A stretch of DNA of 38,359 bases from Sulfurimonas sp. (GTDB taxonomy: Bacteria > Campylobacterota > Campylobacteria > Campylobacterales > Sulfurimonadaceae): NCBI GenBank assembly GCA_016744115.1, contig JADGEZ010000020.1, positions 1-38,359 of the forward strand, in the 5' to 3' direction. Numbering within the stretch: position 1 is the first letter of the stretch; each line of letters starts with the position of its first letter. The translations under genes and the position numbers were made by a program. The notes under the pieces were generated by a model, which was given only the letters and a program-made list of their open reading frames with translations, searched no databases and was not told the origin of the DNA. This document shows, one piece after another, positions 16,789 to 25,501 of the stretch.

Positions 16789-19618
16789 GAAATTTATTTT
16801 TTTGTACACCAGATAAAATATTAGAAGACATATCTTTTACGGTATTAGCTACATTTCTCACTTCATCAGCAGTTTGAACATTTTCTTGTGTACTTTGATC
16901 TATTTCAGAAATTGCACTATTAACTTGAGTAATAGTTGTACTTTGTTCTTCAATACTTTCACCAATATCTGAAATAGACTGAGTTAGTACGCTAATACTT
17001 GTGTTTATCTCAACTAAAGATTTTTGTGTTCTCTCAGCTAATTTTCTTACCTCGTCCGCAACAACAGCGAATCCTCGTCCGTGTTCCCCTGCTCGTGCTG
17101 CTTCAATAGCCGCATTAAGTGCAAGTAGATTTGTTTGATCGGCAATATCACCAATTATTTCTATGACATTTTTAATATCATTTGATTGTATAACGACATC
17201 TTTTGTTTTTTTCGCTGTATCTTCACTTGAATATGTAATCTGAGTCATTGACTCTGCTGTTTTTTCTAAAGAGGCGGACTGTTGCATCGTTGAAGTGCTT
17301 AAATCTGTCATTTTTTCTTGTAAAAAGTTAGATTTTTCAAGCAGCTGTGTAGAAGAACTATAAGAATCATTTAGCATTAGCGTTATTGAATCTCCAAGTG
17401 CATTAATTCCTGAAATCAATTCTTTACTTTCGCCACTTATTGTTTCATCTAGCTTTATACACTCATCATAATTATAACTCGTATAGTTATTAAGCACACC
17501 AAGAATATCACTCATAATATTAGATTGAGAATGAAGCATCTTATTTATAGTTTTGGCTAATGTTTGTATTTGTGGATTTGAAGCCTCTGAATTTACTCGA
17601 GTATTAAAATGCCCCTGCTCCATTTTATTTAAAGTTAAAATAGCTTCTCCAACACAGAGCATATCAACTTCTAAATTCTCTTTAAGTTGTATAACATTGT
17701 CATTTACCATTATTGCAACTTTAGCAATTTCATCATTACCATCTAAGTCTATAGGCTCAATAATATTATGCTCATAATTTAAAAATTCTAAAAATCGTTG
17801 TATTCCTTGAGAAATCTTGCTTATTGAATTTGAAATATTTTGAGTAATCAAATAGGAAAACAAAGATGTTAAGATAACTATAAACAATAAAAGAATAGAA
17901 AAGAAGATTAAACCAGTTTTTTCATCACTAAGTTTTTTTGATGCTTTTTCAAGCAAGTTTTGAGATATAAAATCATCCACTTTTTTAAGTAAATCTATCT
18001 TGTTAGTAATTTGTTCAAACCAATAGGTACCCTCAACATCAAATCCACCAATCTCTGTAAAATTTTGTGCTAGATTTCTCATTCTCTTTACTTCAGTAAA
18101 ACTTTTATGCTTTATAATATTTTCATAATATTGTCTAAAGTCATCGCTTGCAGTCGCTAAAAACGAAGTTGTAAAACTTTTTTGCTCAACTATAAGTGTG
18201 TTAAGTTTTGTTTTCATCCCTGTAGCAAACCTATTTCTTGCGAAGGTATTAGCTAAAACGGCTCTTTCTATGCCAGCTCTCTCTTTTGCCATTAAAAAGT
18301 TATAGTAAGAAGTTATTGCTCTTGTCTCATCATTGCCTTTAATTACTGCTGTAGTAACAGCAATTGCATCTAAAAATACTCCGTTCATTCCTGTGTAAAA
18401 CTGTATCGCCAAGGATGTTTTTAAATTTAAACTATCAACCTCTTGGCGTACTGTATTAATCTCTTTTATCAGTTGTAAAGAAGCTTCTATATTCGTTCTA
18501 AATTCTAATGGGTAAAGATTATAATTAAAAGTTTTCAACTTGGATTTTAGTGTATATATATTTGCATTTGTTTGTTTTCTTTGCTTGCGTAATTTTTGCA
18601 AAAATTTTGTGCCATTTGAGCCTAAAAAACCTGCTGTTGCTCCGCGTTCCTTTTGTGTCTCATGCAATAAATTAGCAATGGACTTTGAAATTTCTATTGC
18701 AGCTTGTGCTTCTGATGAAGATGATTTTAAATTTTCCCCAATATAATCTTCGGTTTTCTTAAGAAGATCTATTTTAGTACTGATTGTTTCAAACCAGTAA
18801 GTAGGATTTATATTAAAACCTCCTATTTCTTTAGCATTTGAGATAATTTTTCTCATTCTATTGACTTCGTCTATAGATTTACCTTTCATAACTGAGTTTT
18901 TAAACTTTATACTTTCTTCATTTGTAAGTGTTTCAAAACTATCCATAAATAAATTTTGCTCAGCAATAAGTGATTCTAATTTTGCCTTGCCCCCTTTTAA
19001 AAACTTATCATTTGAAAAAGTAGCCGTGGCTATAGCTCTTTCTATACCTGCTCTCTCTTTTGATTGTAAAAAATTATAAAATGCAAGGGTTAAGTATGTA
19101 AGTTCATTATCTGCTGCTTGTTGAGAAGTTTGTGAAATGAATGATAAAAATAATTTATTCATATGAGTATAATACTCAATAGCATCTTTTGATGAAATAG
19201 AAAATGAAGAAATTTTTTCTCTCATAGTTTGGATCTTATTAAGCTCCACTAATGATTGGTCAAGTGAATTTTTAACATTCTCTAACATTAAACTATCTAA
19301 CTTAAACTCTCTTATAAATTTTTGAAGTTGAGCAATTTTAATATCTGTACTTTTTCTTTGAGAGGGAAGTTTTTGTACAAATTTTTTACCATTTGAACCT
19401 AGGTATGCAGCGGTTATTCCTCTCTCCTTTTGGGTTTCATGAAGAAGTAGAGACACTTTCGTATCAAGCTCAATAATTGCATGAAATGTAGCATAATCAT
19501 TATGCTTTGTATAATGTTCTCCTAAGAGGATAAAGGCAATAATAGTAATTGCTAGTATCGGTGTTGTAATGTTTATGAGTAGTTTATTTTTTATTGAAAT
19601 TAATTTCAAAAAGTTCAT
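16778..19618 (-). CDS. Methyl-accepting chemotaxis protein with two tandem NIT domains
   Basis: A 946-residue receptor. TM1 is at about 13-33 and TM2 at about 569-591; the periplasmic part between them holds two copies of a nitrate/nitrite-sensing (NIT, PF08376) domain. The copies repeat the same landmarks about 259 residues apart: [10 protein letters not shown] (58 and 317), [20 protein letters not shown] (186 and 445) and GGF...TYWFE (267 and 525). A HAMP segment follows TM2. The cytoplasmic signalling hairpin has the invariant tip [20 protein letters not shown]. No C-terminal CheR/CheB tether pentapeptide is seen. The ATG overlaps the stop of the upstream PAS gene, suggesting they work together. 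Ligand unknown; nitrate/nitrite is a family-based guess. Confidence 0.95.
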   Translation of the reverse strand: MNFLKLISIKNKLLINITTPILAITIIAFILLGEHYTKHNDYATFHAIIELDTKVSLLLHETQKERGITAAYLGSNGKKFVQKLPSQRKSTDIKIAQLQKFIREFKLDSLMLENVKNSLDQSLVELNKIQTMREKISSFSISSKDAIEYYTHMNKLFLSFISQTSQQAADNELTYLTLAFYNFLQSKERAGIERAIATATFSNDKFLKGGKAKLESLIAEQNLFMDSFETLTNEESIKFKNSVMKGKSIDEVNRMRKIISNAKEIGGFNINPTYWFETISTKIDLLKKTEDYIGENLKSSSSEAQAAIEISKSIANLLHETQKERGATAGFLGSNGTKFLQKLRKQRKQTNANIYTLKSKLKTFNYNLYPLEFRTNIEASLQLIKEINTVRQEVDSLNLKTSLAIQFYTGMNGVFLDAIAVTTAVIKGNDETRAITSYYNFLMAKERAGIERAVLANTFARNRFATGMKTKLNTLIVEQKSFTTSFLATASDDFRQYYENIIKHKSFTEVKRMRNLAQNFTEIGGFDVEGTYWFEQITNKIDLLKKVDDFISQNLLEKASKKLSDEKTGLIFFSILLLFIVILTSLFSYLITQNISNSISKISQGIQRFLEFLNYEHNIIEPIDLDGNDEIAKVAIMVNDNVIQLKENLEVDMLCVGEAILTLNKMEQGHFNTRVNSEASNPQIQTLAKTINKMLHSQSNIMSDILGVLNNYTSYNYDECIKLDETISGESKELISGINALGDSITLMLNDSYSSSTQLLEKSNFLQEKMTDLSTSTMQQSASLEKTAESMTQITYSSEDTAKKTKDVVIQSNDIKNVIEIIGDIADQTNLLALNAAIEAARAGEHGRGFAVVADEVRKLAERTQKSLVEINTSISVLTQSISDIGESIEEQSTTITQVNSAISEIDQSTQENVQTADEVRNVANTVKDMSSNILSGVQKNKFQKK

Positions 19619-20019
19619 TATTGTTCCTTTGCTTTCATCTCTTTATAAAGAGCAGTGTATGTTTTTATTTCTTGGTCTGAAGCTTGTCTTCTACACGAGA
19701 TATAGCCCTGTGAACCATCAGATGATGTAAAAGGATAGACTGTCGCATAAACCCAGTAAAAATTTCCATTTTTTGTACTGTTTTTAACAAAACCTTTCCA
19801 TATATTTCCACTTTTTATAGTTTGCCATAAATCTGCAAAAGCTGCTTTTGGCATCTCTGGGTCTCTCACTATATTATGATTTTGTCCAACAAGTTCTTCT
19901 AGAGTAAATCCAGCATACTTACAAAAATCATCATTAGCAAACCTAACAACTCCTTTTGAATCTGTTTCTGAAATTAAAAAATCTTTTTTGTTAAGTTTAA
20001 TTTCTATACTTTTTGACAT
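19618..20019 (-). CDS. PAS domain protein, Aer/CetB-like
   Basis: A 133-residue single-PAS protein: [50 protein letters not shown], and [13 protein letters not shown] with SCRR near the end. This is the Aer-type PAS sequence that binds FAD in energy-taxis receptors, here without its own receptor domain. The stop overlaps the ATG of the chemoreceptor gene (TAATG), and AAGGC precedes its own ATG. Campylobacter splits energy taxis into a PAS protein (CetB) and a transducer (CetA), and this pair has the same logic. FAD binding is inferred from sequence similarity only. Confidence 0.9.
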   Translation of the reverse strand: MSKSIEIKLNKKDFLISETDSKGVVRFANDDFCKYAGFTLEELVGQNHNIVRDPEMPKAAFADLWQTIKSGNIWKGFVKNSTKNGNFYWVYATVYPFTSSDGSQGYISCRRQASDQEIKTYTALYKEMKAKEQ

Positions 20020-20111
20020 TTAACTTGCCTTATCTTATTTCTGAGACTACATCATATATAATAGGCTCTTAAAATAAAATAAAATGGATTGAACTTAAAT
20101 AAAAAAAAGAG

Positions 20112-20117
20112 TATAAT
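20112..20117 (+). promoter_or_regulatory. -10 box of argF
   Basis: A perfect TATAAT follows an A-rich tract, 29 bases before the argF ATG. No -35 box is evident, normal for this phylum. It lies in the divergent region between the PAS/chemoreceptor pair and argF. Confidence 0.65.
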
Positions 20118-20146
20118 TGTCTCCTACTAAAAAACTTGGAAAATAC

Positions 20147-21073
20147 ATGAGACACTTTTTAACATTAAAAGATTATACAAAAGAAGAAATATTAGAGATT
20201 ATTGATATTGCTCTTGAGATAAAAAAGAATTTAAAAAACAAAGTTTATAAAAAAGAACTTGATATGCAAACCTTGGGAATGATTTTTGAAAAAAGTTCAA
20301 CACGCACGAGAGTGAGTTTTGAAACGGGGATGTATCAGCTCGGAGGTCATGCTCTCTTTCTCTCAAACCGTGATATTCACTTAGGTCGTGGTGAACCTGT
20401 AAAAGATACCGCAAGAGTGATAAGCTCTATGTGTGACATGCTAATGATAAGAACATTTGCTCACTCAATGATAGAAGAATTTGCAAAGTACTCAAAAGTT
20501 CCTGTAATTAATGGACTTACAGATACTTACCACCCTGTACAGCTTTTAGCTGATTATATGACGATGATGGAGTACGGTATCCATGAAAAAGCAACAGTTG
20601 CTTATGTCGGTGATGGAAATAATATGACACATTCATGGTTGATGCTCTGTGCTAAGATGGGGTTTAATCTCAAAATTGCTACTCCTAAAGGTTATGAAGT
20701 AGATTCCCAAATTCTTGAAGATGCACTTAAAATGGCAAAAGAGAGTGGTGCTAAAATCAAGGTTATGAATGACCCAAAAGAAGCGATCCATAATGCTTCA
20801 ATCGTCACAACTGATACTTGGGCTTCCATGGGACAAGAGGAAGAAAAAGAAAAGCGAAAGCAAGTGTTTAAAGGTTTTATGGTAGATGATTTGATGATGT
20901 GTTTAGCGAAGAAAAAAGCTAAATTTTTGCATTGTCTCCCTGCATATAGAGAACAAGAGGTAACTGAGTCTGTTTTAGAAGCGCACGCAGATATAGTTTT
21001 TGATGAAGCCGAAAACAGACTTCATGTTCAAAAAGGCTTAATGGTTTGGTTAGATAAACAAAGAGACAAGTAA
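20147..21073 (+). CDS. argF: Ornithine carbamoyltransferase
   Basis: A 308-residue enzyme of arginine synthesis that makes citrulline from ornithine and carbamoyl phosphate. The carbamoyl-phosphate site SSTRTR is at about 50-55, with [11 protein letters not shown], an ornithine loop TDTWASMGQ, and the catalytic HCLPAYR. I start at ATG 20147 ([11 protein letters not shown]), the usual family start, with TTGGA six bases upstream. The longer frame begins with a TTG that is part of the TATAAT box. The TAA stop is the start of a palindrome shared with the convergent trpS. Confidence 0.96.
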   Translation: MRHFLTLKDYTKEEILEIIDIALEIKKNLKNKVYKKELDMQTLGMIFEKSSTRTRVSFETGMYQLGGHALFLSNRDIHLGRGEPVKDTARVISSMCDMLMIRTFAHSMIEEFAKYSKVPVINGLTDTYHPVQLLADYMTMMEYGIHEKATVAYVGDGNNMTHSWLMLCAKMGFNLKIATPKGYEVDSQILEDALKMAKESGAKIKVMNDPKEAIHNASIVTTDTWASMGQEEEKEKRKQVFKGFMVDDLMMCLAKKKAKFLHCLPAYREQEVTESVLEAHADIVFDEAENRLHVQKGLMVWLDKQRDK

Positions 21074-21092
21074 GAGATTTATAAATCTCTTA
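21071..21092. terminator. Palindromic two-way terminator between argF and trpS
   Basis: TAAGAGATTTA and TAAATCTCTTA form a 22-base perfect palindrome. Its first three bases are the argF stop and its last three, read on the minus strand, are the trpS stop. Short T-rich arms make termination in both directions plausible. Confidence 0.7.
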
Positions 21093-22055
21093 GTATCTAA
21101 TCCCTGTAGCAGTTCTAATTTTTTCAATCATCTCGCCTGAGAGAGTGGATGCTTTTCTTGCCCCTTGGAGAAGTATTTCTCTCACTTCCCCCTGATTTGC
21201 CATATAATATTCTCGTTTGAGTCTAAACTCTTTAAAATAATCCCAAATAACCTCCGCTAAATAGAGCTTAAAATGTCCATGCCCTTCTCCACCAGCCTTA
21301 TATCTGTTTTGAAGTGCTACTAATTCACTCTTCTCTAAAAATAGTTTTGCCATATTATATACATTACAATTTAAAAACTCTTTAGGCTCTTCTAGGCTTA
21401 CATTTTGGGTTACAATTTTTTTGATAATTTTGAGTTGTTTTTTCTCATCGGAAAATATATCAACGGTATTTCCATAAGATTTAGACATTTTTTGCCCATC
21501 AGTTCCTGGAACTGTAGCTAGATCTTCTTGAATTTTAAATTCTGGTATTTTTAAAATATCGCCATATTCATTGTTAAATCTTATAGCAATATCTCGTGCT
21601 ATTTCTACATGTTGGATTTGGTCTTTTCCAACAGGCACTATGTCTGGAGAAAAGAGTAAAATATCTGCTGCCATTAAAACAGGGTAAGAAAAGAGTGAAT
21701 GATTTGCATTAATCCCTTTGGCTGTTTTATCTTTATAACTATGAGCTCGTTCAAGTAGTCCCATAGGTGTAAAAGAAGATAAAACCCAGTAAAGTTCAAG
21801 AACCTCTTTAACATCCGACTGTATCCAAAATGTTGATTTTTGAGGATTTATGCCAAGTGCTAAAAAGTCTGTAGCCGTTTGTATCGTTAGTTTTGCTAGT
21901 TTTTCTCCACCATTGCCACTACTCATGGCATGATAGTTCGCAACAAAGATAAAGGTTTCACTTCTCTTTTGCGCTTCAAGCATCTGCTTAATAGAACCGA
22001 AATAGTTTCCTATATGTAAGTCTCCAGATGGCTGAATGCCTGTTAATACTCTCAT
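21090..22055 (-). CDS. trpS: Tryptophan--tRNA ligase
   Basis: A 321-residue class I synthetase that charges tRNA-Trp. The HIGN motif is at residues 14-17, KMSKS is at 189-193, and the tryptophan-binding segment VPVGKDQIQHVEIARDIA is present. Full length for bacterial TrpRS. The ATG is preceded by TAGGATAG. It is convergent with argF and divergent from hpf. A T-box or trp leader was not seen upstream. Confidence 0.97.
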   Translation of the reverse strand: MRVLTGIQPSGDLHIGNYFGSIKQMLEAQKRSETFIFVANYHAMSSGNGGEKLAKLTIQTATDFLALGINPQKSTFWIQSDVKEVLELYWVLSSFTPMGLLERAHSYKDKTAKGINANHSLFSYPVLMAADILLFSPDIVPVGKDQIQHVEIARDIAIRFNNEYGDILKIPEFKIQEDLATVPGTDGQKMSKSYGNTVDIFSDEKKQLKIIKKIVTQNVSLEEPKEFLNCNVYNMAKLFLEKSELVALQNRYKAGGEGHGHFKLYLAEVIWDYFKEFRLKREYYMANQGEVREILLQGARKASTLSGEMIEKIRTATGIRY

Positions 22056-22128
22056 AATAATCTATCCTAAATAAAAATTTTCAAATTATATCTAAATGTA
22101 AACTTTTTTTCGTTATCATTTAAAATAT

Positions 22129-22148
22129 TTAGTAGCCCAAACTACTAA
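22129..22148 (+). promoter_or_regulatory. Hairpin in the hpf leader
   Basis: TTAGTAG and CTACTAA form a 7-bp stem with a 6-base loop just upstream of the AAAAGGAG ribosome binding site of the hibernation factor gene. It could tune translation or mRNA stability; no known riboswitch class was recognised. Confidence 0.4.
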
Positions 22149-22164
22149 GATAAAAGGAGTTATT

Positions 22165-22494
22165 ATGAATGTACAAATTAGAGCAAAAGATTTAAACCTT
22201 AACGCACAAACTAAAGCACATATTGAAGCAGCAGTCGATGCTTTTACAAAATATCAGTTAGATATTACTACTGTGAACATTGATATAAAAGCGGAGAAAA
22301 AAGGTGTTTCTATCGAGTTTGATATTCACATTGCACATGCTCAACCCGTTGTTATTAAGCAAAGCGATGATGACCTTGACGCTGCTATTGATTTAGCGAT
22401 AGATAGAGCTACTAAAGCACTTCGCCGTCTTCATACAAAAGTGATCGACAAGCATACAGGTTCCGTAAAAGACTTAGAAACTTTAGACGCTTAG
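22165..22494 (+). CDS. hpf: Ribosome hibernation-promoting factor, short form
   Basis: A 109-residue HPF/RaiA (YfiA-type) protein that binds the 30S decoding site and silences ribosomes in slow growth. It starts MNVQIRAKDLNLNAQTKAHI and shows the family's helix-sheet pattern ending ATKALRRLHTKVIDK. It lacks the C-terminal dimerisation domain of long HPF, so it is the short type. An AAAAGGAG site lies seven bases before the ATG. It is followed after three bases by hemJ, so they are probably co-transcribed. Confidence 0.92.
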   Translation: MNVQIRAKDLNLNAQTKAHIEAAVDAFTKYQLDITTVNIDIKAEKKGVSIEFDIHIAHAQPVVIKQSDDDLDAAIDLAIDRATKALRRLHTKVIDKHTGSVKDLETLDA

Positions 22495-22497
22495 CAG

Positions 22498-22920
22498 ATG
22501 TACTCTTGGGTACTCTGGTTTCATATACTTTCTCTCATATCTTGGTTTGCCGTACTTTTTTACTTACCAAGACTTTTTGTTTATCACGCTGAAAATATTC
22601 AAAATGAAGGTTTTGTTAAAGTCGTAAAAGTGATGGAGATGAAGATATATAAGTATATCGGTATTCCGGCTATGTGGGCTACAGTTTTGAGTGGATTTTA
22701 TATGAGCTTTGAGATGGGATTTTCAGGAAATGGCTGGTTACATACAAAAATACTTTTTGTACTATTTCTCATGGTTTACTTTTTTTCACTTCGAAGATAT
22801 AGAATACAATTTTTAGAAGATAGATGCAAAAAAAGTGGGAAATTTTTTAGAGTATATAATGAAGTACCCACTCTTTTACTTTTAGTTATCGTTGGTATGG
22901 TTGTTTTTAAACCATTCTAA
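22498..22920 (+). CDS. hemJ: Protoporphyrinogen oxidase HemJ (UPF0093)
   Basis: A 140-residue integral membrane protein with four predicted helices: residues about 3-25, 50-70, 80-97 and 122-139. The opening WVLWFHILSLISWFAVLFYLPRLFVYHAE matches HemJ, with a conserved early histidine (residue 9) thought to bind heme. KIYKYIGIPAMWATVLSGFYMS and WLHTKILFVLFL are also typical. HemJ oxidises protoporphyrinogen IX to protoporphyrin IX where HemG/HemY are absent, consistent with the hemB in this window. It is convergent with der, and a palindrome spans the gap. Confidence 0.9.
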   Translation: MYSWVLWFHILSLISWFAVLFYLPRLFVYHAENIQNEGFVKVVKVMEMKIYKYIGIPAMWATVLSGFYMSFEMGFSGNGWLHTKILFVLFLMVYFFSLRRYRIQFLEDRCKKSGKFFRVYNEVPTLLLLVIVGMVVFKPF

Positions 22921-22923
22921 GAA

Positions 22924-22939
22924 AGAAGTAATTACTTCT
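22924..22939. terminator. Palindrome at the hemJ/der convergence
   Basis: AGAAGTAATTACTTCT is a perfect 16-base palindrome four bases beyond the hemJ stop; the der stop codon (TTA on the plus strand, 22932-22934) lies in it. A C/T-rich stretch follows. Probably a weak two-way terminator like the other stop-codon palindromes here. Confidence 0.5.
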
Positions 22940-24431
22940 CTCCTCTCTTTTTCGCCTTAAACAATAAAGGTGTTCCAGTAAAGTTAAACGCTTCACGAAG
23001 CTTGTTTGTTAGGTATCTTCTGTATGTAAAATGTAAACCCCTTGGCTTATTCATAACAATCGCAATTTTTGGTGGTCTCGTTTCATACTGAGTTGCGTAA
23101 TAGATACGGATAACTTGACCACGCATAGATGGGAGTTGATGCCTTCTCATTGCTTTTTCCATCACTTCATTAAGCGCTGAGGTAGAGATTCTTTGAGAAT
23201 AGTTTTCATTTATCTCTAAAATCAAATCATGTAACTTATCAACTCTTTGATGCGTTAATGCTGAGAGGGTAATAATAGGAGCATAAGCTAAAAACTTAAA
23301 TCTATCACGAATATCTGTTATGATTTTATCATGTTCTTCTCTTTTTGAGATGTCCCATTTGTTTAAAACGATGATACATCCAAGACGGTTACTATCCACA
23401 AGTCCAGCAATCTTTTCATCTAAATCCAAAAAAGGCTCACTTGCGTCAAGAACCACTAAAGCCATGTTAGAGTTTTCTAGCATCTCTGTAGTACGCATCA
23501 AAGCATACTTTTCAATACCTAAAATTTTACCACGACGACGGAGTCCAGCTGTATCTACAAAGGTAAGTTGTTTGTCTTTATAATCTATAGTCTCATCAAT
23601 GGGGTCTATTGTTGTACCAGCTACCGAACTTACAACCGAGCGTTCTTCTCCAAGAAGAGCATTTAAGAGTGAAGATTTTCCAACATTTGTACGACCAATA
23701 ATCGCAATTTTTATATGGTTTATATCTTCTTCATCAAACTCTTTAATCTTATCATTTTGTCCAAAAATAGTGTCGTCTATAATGACACCATCCATCTCAT
23801 TATCATCCCAGTATGTAAAACCATCATCTTCTTCTTCATGGGGAGTAATATTACTAAAGAAATCTTCATCATTAGTCTCTGGCTCTATGATACTGATGCC
23901 ATCATCCTCTTCTTCACTCTCACCCTCTTCTTCCACAATATCGCTATCTGGAACTTTAGATGCTATCCATTCAAGAAGTTCTACGGTATTGCGGTTATGT
24001 GCCACGGAGATGCCAAAGATAGCATCCGTGCCAAATTCATAATAATCCCATAATTTTTCTTTCATTTTATCATTGTCGATTTTATTTACAACTAAAGCCA
24101 TATCTTTACCCATAGCTTGAAGTTCATAAAAAAGTTTTTTATCTTCTTCTTCTGGTAAACCTTTTCCATCAACCATATAAAGGACGATATCCGCTTTATA
24201 AGCAGCTTTGAGTGACATCTCTTTTATCTTGTCAAAAAGTTCACAGCCTTTGTCTAGTCCACCTGTATCGAGAAGTTGTACCTCTTTGTTTATTATAACA
24301 GCAGTTCTTCTTTTCACATCTCTTGTTGTTCCCGCTTGTTGAGATGTAATAGCATCTCTTTTTTTAACAATACGATTAAAAAGTGAAGATTTTCCAACAT
24401 TAGGACGACCGATAATGGCAATTTTTTTCAT
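22932..24431 (-). CDS. der: Ribosome biogenesis GTPase Der (EngA)
   Basis: A 499-residue double GTPase that helps assemble the 50S subunit. The first G domain has GRPNVGKS at 8-15, GTTRD and DTGG; the second has GRTNVGKS at 246-253, GTTID and DTAGLRRRG. The C-terminal KH-like domain includes PSMRGQVIRIYYATQ and NKPRGLHFTYRRYL. Between the G domains (about 163-239) is an unusually long, strongly acidic insert rich in E and D with few basic residues. The gene stands alone, convergent with hemJ, with a long non-coding stretch upstream. Confidence 0.97.
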   Translation of the reverse strand: MKKIAIIGRPNVGKSSLFNRIVKKRDAITSQQAGTTRDVKRRTAVIINKEVQLLDTGGLDKGCELFDKIKEMSLKAAYKADIVLYMVDGKGLPEEEDKKLFYELQAMGKDMALVVNKIDNDKMKEKLWDYYEFGTDAIFGISVAHNRNTVELLEWIASKVPDSDIVEEEGESEEEDDGISIIEPETNDEDFFSNITPHEEEDDGFTYWDDNEMDGVIIDDTIFGQNDKIKEFDEEDINHIKIAIIGRTNVGKSSLLNALLGEERSVVSSVAGTTIDPIDETIDYKDKQLTFVDTAGLRRRGKILGIEKYALMRTTEMLENSNMALVVLDASEPFLDLDEKIAGLVDSNRLGCIIVLNKWDISKREEHDKIITDIRDRFKFLAYAPIITLSALTHQRVDKLHDLILEINENYSQRISTSALNEVMEKAMRRHQLPSMRGQVIRIYYATQYETRPPKIAIVMNKPRGLHFTYRRYLTNKLREAFNFTGTPLLFKAKKRGEK

Positions 24432-24644
24432 AAGAAACCTTATATATATGATAATTAAATATTATTGGAATTATAGCTCGTATAGTGGTGTGAAGTCAAT
24501 GAAACAAACATAAAAAAATACAAAATATTTTGATTAAAATACAATCCTCAATGCTTAGTACTAATAAAGCCATCTCTTAAAAAATAACTAAAGTGTACTT
24601 TAACTTTTAAGTCTATTATACTACACTTTATAAATGTGTATATT

Positions 24645-24746
24645 ATGATAGAACAACTTCAAGGTAAACAACGAAAACTAATAGCCTCAATAAAAAATGT
24701 AAAATATATTAGAAGCGAATATAGTTTTATAAGTAATAGGGTATAA
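24645..24746 (+). pseudogene. Short frame truncated by the repeat element
   Basis: A 33-residue frame starting MIEQLQGKQRKLIASIKNVK. It is basic and helical in character, and its last codons and stop are supplied by the left end of the inverted-repeat element. No Shine-Dalgarno is visible, though operator-like repeats and a TATACT box lie upstream. It may be the 5' remnant of a gene interrupted by the element, or chance. Confidence 0.22.
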
Positions 24747-24995
24747 ATAACTTCATAGCTAATGAAAAGATACACTGAAGGTACAAGGCGAAAGTTCGCA
24801 GGAGCTACTAGTAGCTTTAAGAACTTTTAACGCAGTAGATTGTAGTGTATCTTTTCACCCTACGGGCATCATTTAAAATGATTATCTTCTTACTTGAACT
24901 TAACTTAACGATACTAGTATCGCCAAGTCAAATTCGCCTTGAATCTAAACCTTTTAAATGATGTTAGCAATGAAGTTATTTATGCCCTATTACTT
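24731..24995. repeat. Nested inverted-repeat (MITE-like) element
   Basis: The 32-base ends 24731-24762 (AAGTAATAGGGTATAAATAA then CTTCATAGCTAA) and 24964-24995 are reverse complements with two mismatches. Inside are further nested pairs: AAAAGATACACT/AGTGTATCTTTT (24765-24776, 24844-24855), CATCATTTAAAA/TTTTAAATGATG (24867-24878, 24952-24963) and CAAGGCGAA/TTCGCCTTG (24784-24792, 24933-24941). Each half also holds a palindrome around TACTAGTA (24803-24816 and 24909-24922). No coding capacity and no obvious target-site duplication. It may be a non-autonomous mobile element or encode a structured RNA. Confidence 0.7.
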
Positions 24996-25082
24996 AGCCC
25001 AAGATGATACAAGTTTTAAAAAAGCAAAAGTTAGATAAAATACTAACTCGACAAAATTTACCAAGAAAGTGGGTGATGTGAT

Positions 25083-25295
25083 ATGCCAGGTATAGTACTA
25101 CGAAGTGATGATAATTTTGATGCTTCTTACCGCCGTTTTAAAAAGCAAACTGACCGTAACTTAATCGTTACTGAAGCTCGTGCTAGACGTTTCCATGAAA
25201 CTGAAACTGAAAAGCGTAAGAAATTCAAAATAGCTTCTCGTAAGAAAATGCTAAAGCGTCTTTATATGATGAGACGCTACGAATCACGCCTATAA
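25083..25295 (+). CDS. rpsU: 30S ribosomal protein S21
   Basis: A 70-residue S21 starting [21 protein letters not shown] with the usual basic helix-rich body ([25 protein letters not shown]). S21 is the small-subunit protein near the anti-Shine-Dalgarno region of 16S rRNA and helps initiation. It is monocistronic, with a leader hairpin upstream and a clear terminator directly downstream. The nested repeat element ends about 90 bases before the start, close to where its promoter should be. Confidence 0.97.
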   Translation: MPGIVLRSDDNFDASYRRFKKQTDRNLIVTEARARRFHETETEKRKKFKIASRKKMLKRLYMMRRYESRL

Positions 25296-25296
25296 G

Positions 25297-25318
25297 ATAA
25301 GCCTTCGGGCTTGTTTTA
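25297..25318 (+). terminator. Intrinsic terminator of rpsU
   Basis: AAGCC and GGCTT form a stem closed by a TTCG tetraloop, followed by GTTTTACTT. It lies three bases after the rpsU stop. Confidence 0.85.
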
Positions 25319-25482
25319 CTTCTAATTCTTTATAAACACCTTTTCAATTCTAAGCTTTATCTTTTTACACAATTAAGTCTCTTACCTATGCAAGTAAGGA
25401 AATTTCACACAGGCTAACAAAAGAGGTAAATAAGTTTTTATGAATCAGCCATGTAACAAAATAACTTCTTCATAAACAAATA

Positions 25483-25496
25483 TATAATGCTATAAT
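25483..25496 (+). promoter_or_regulatory. Tandem -10 boxes just before miaA
   Basis: Two TATAAT hexamers (25483-25488 and 25491-25496) lie 14 and 6 bases before the miaA ATG. With transcription starting about seven bases after either box, the mRNA would have almost no leader. No Shine-Dalgarno is present. Confidence 0.5.
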
Positions 25497-25501
25497 ATGC
25501 C

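Larger units (their letters stand above)
24432..25082. other. Intergenic region with nested inverted-repeat element
   Basis: About 650 bases without a confirmed gene. From left to right: A+T-rich DNA, a direct/inverted series of AAAGTGTA/TACACTTT-type sites near 24583-24635, a 33-codon frame at 24645-24746, the inverted-repeat element at 24731-24995, and the rpsU leader with a GTTAG/CTAAC hairpin (25030-25047). Confidence 0.6.

Noticed and set aside
23599..24042. A 147-codon open frame on the plus strand within der
   Set aside because: It is the antisense of the acidic linker and second G domain of der; the serine-rich product is an artefact of the E/D-rich coding strand.
24731..24995. CRISPR array
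   Set aside because: The repeats are inverted and nested, not direct repeats with regular spacers, and no cas gene is present in the window.
25319..25482. Small RNA or riboswitch between rpsU and miaA
   Set aside because: CTTAC/GTAAG can pair near 25380, but no SRP, 6S, tmRNA or riboswitch consensus was recognised and no promoter-terminator pair is evident.
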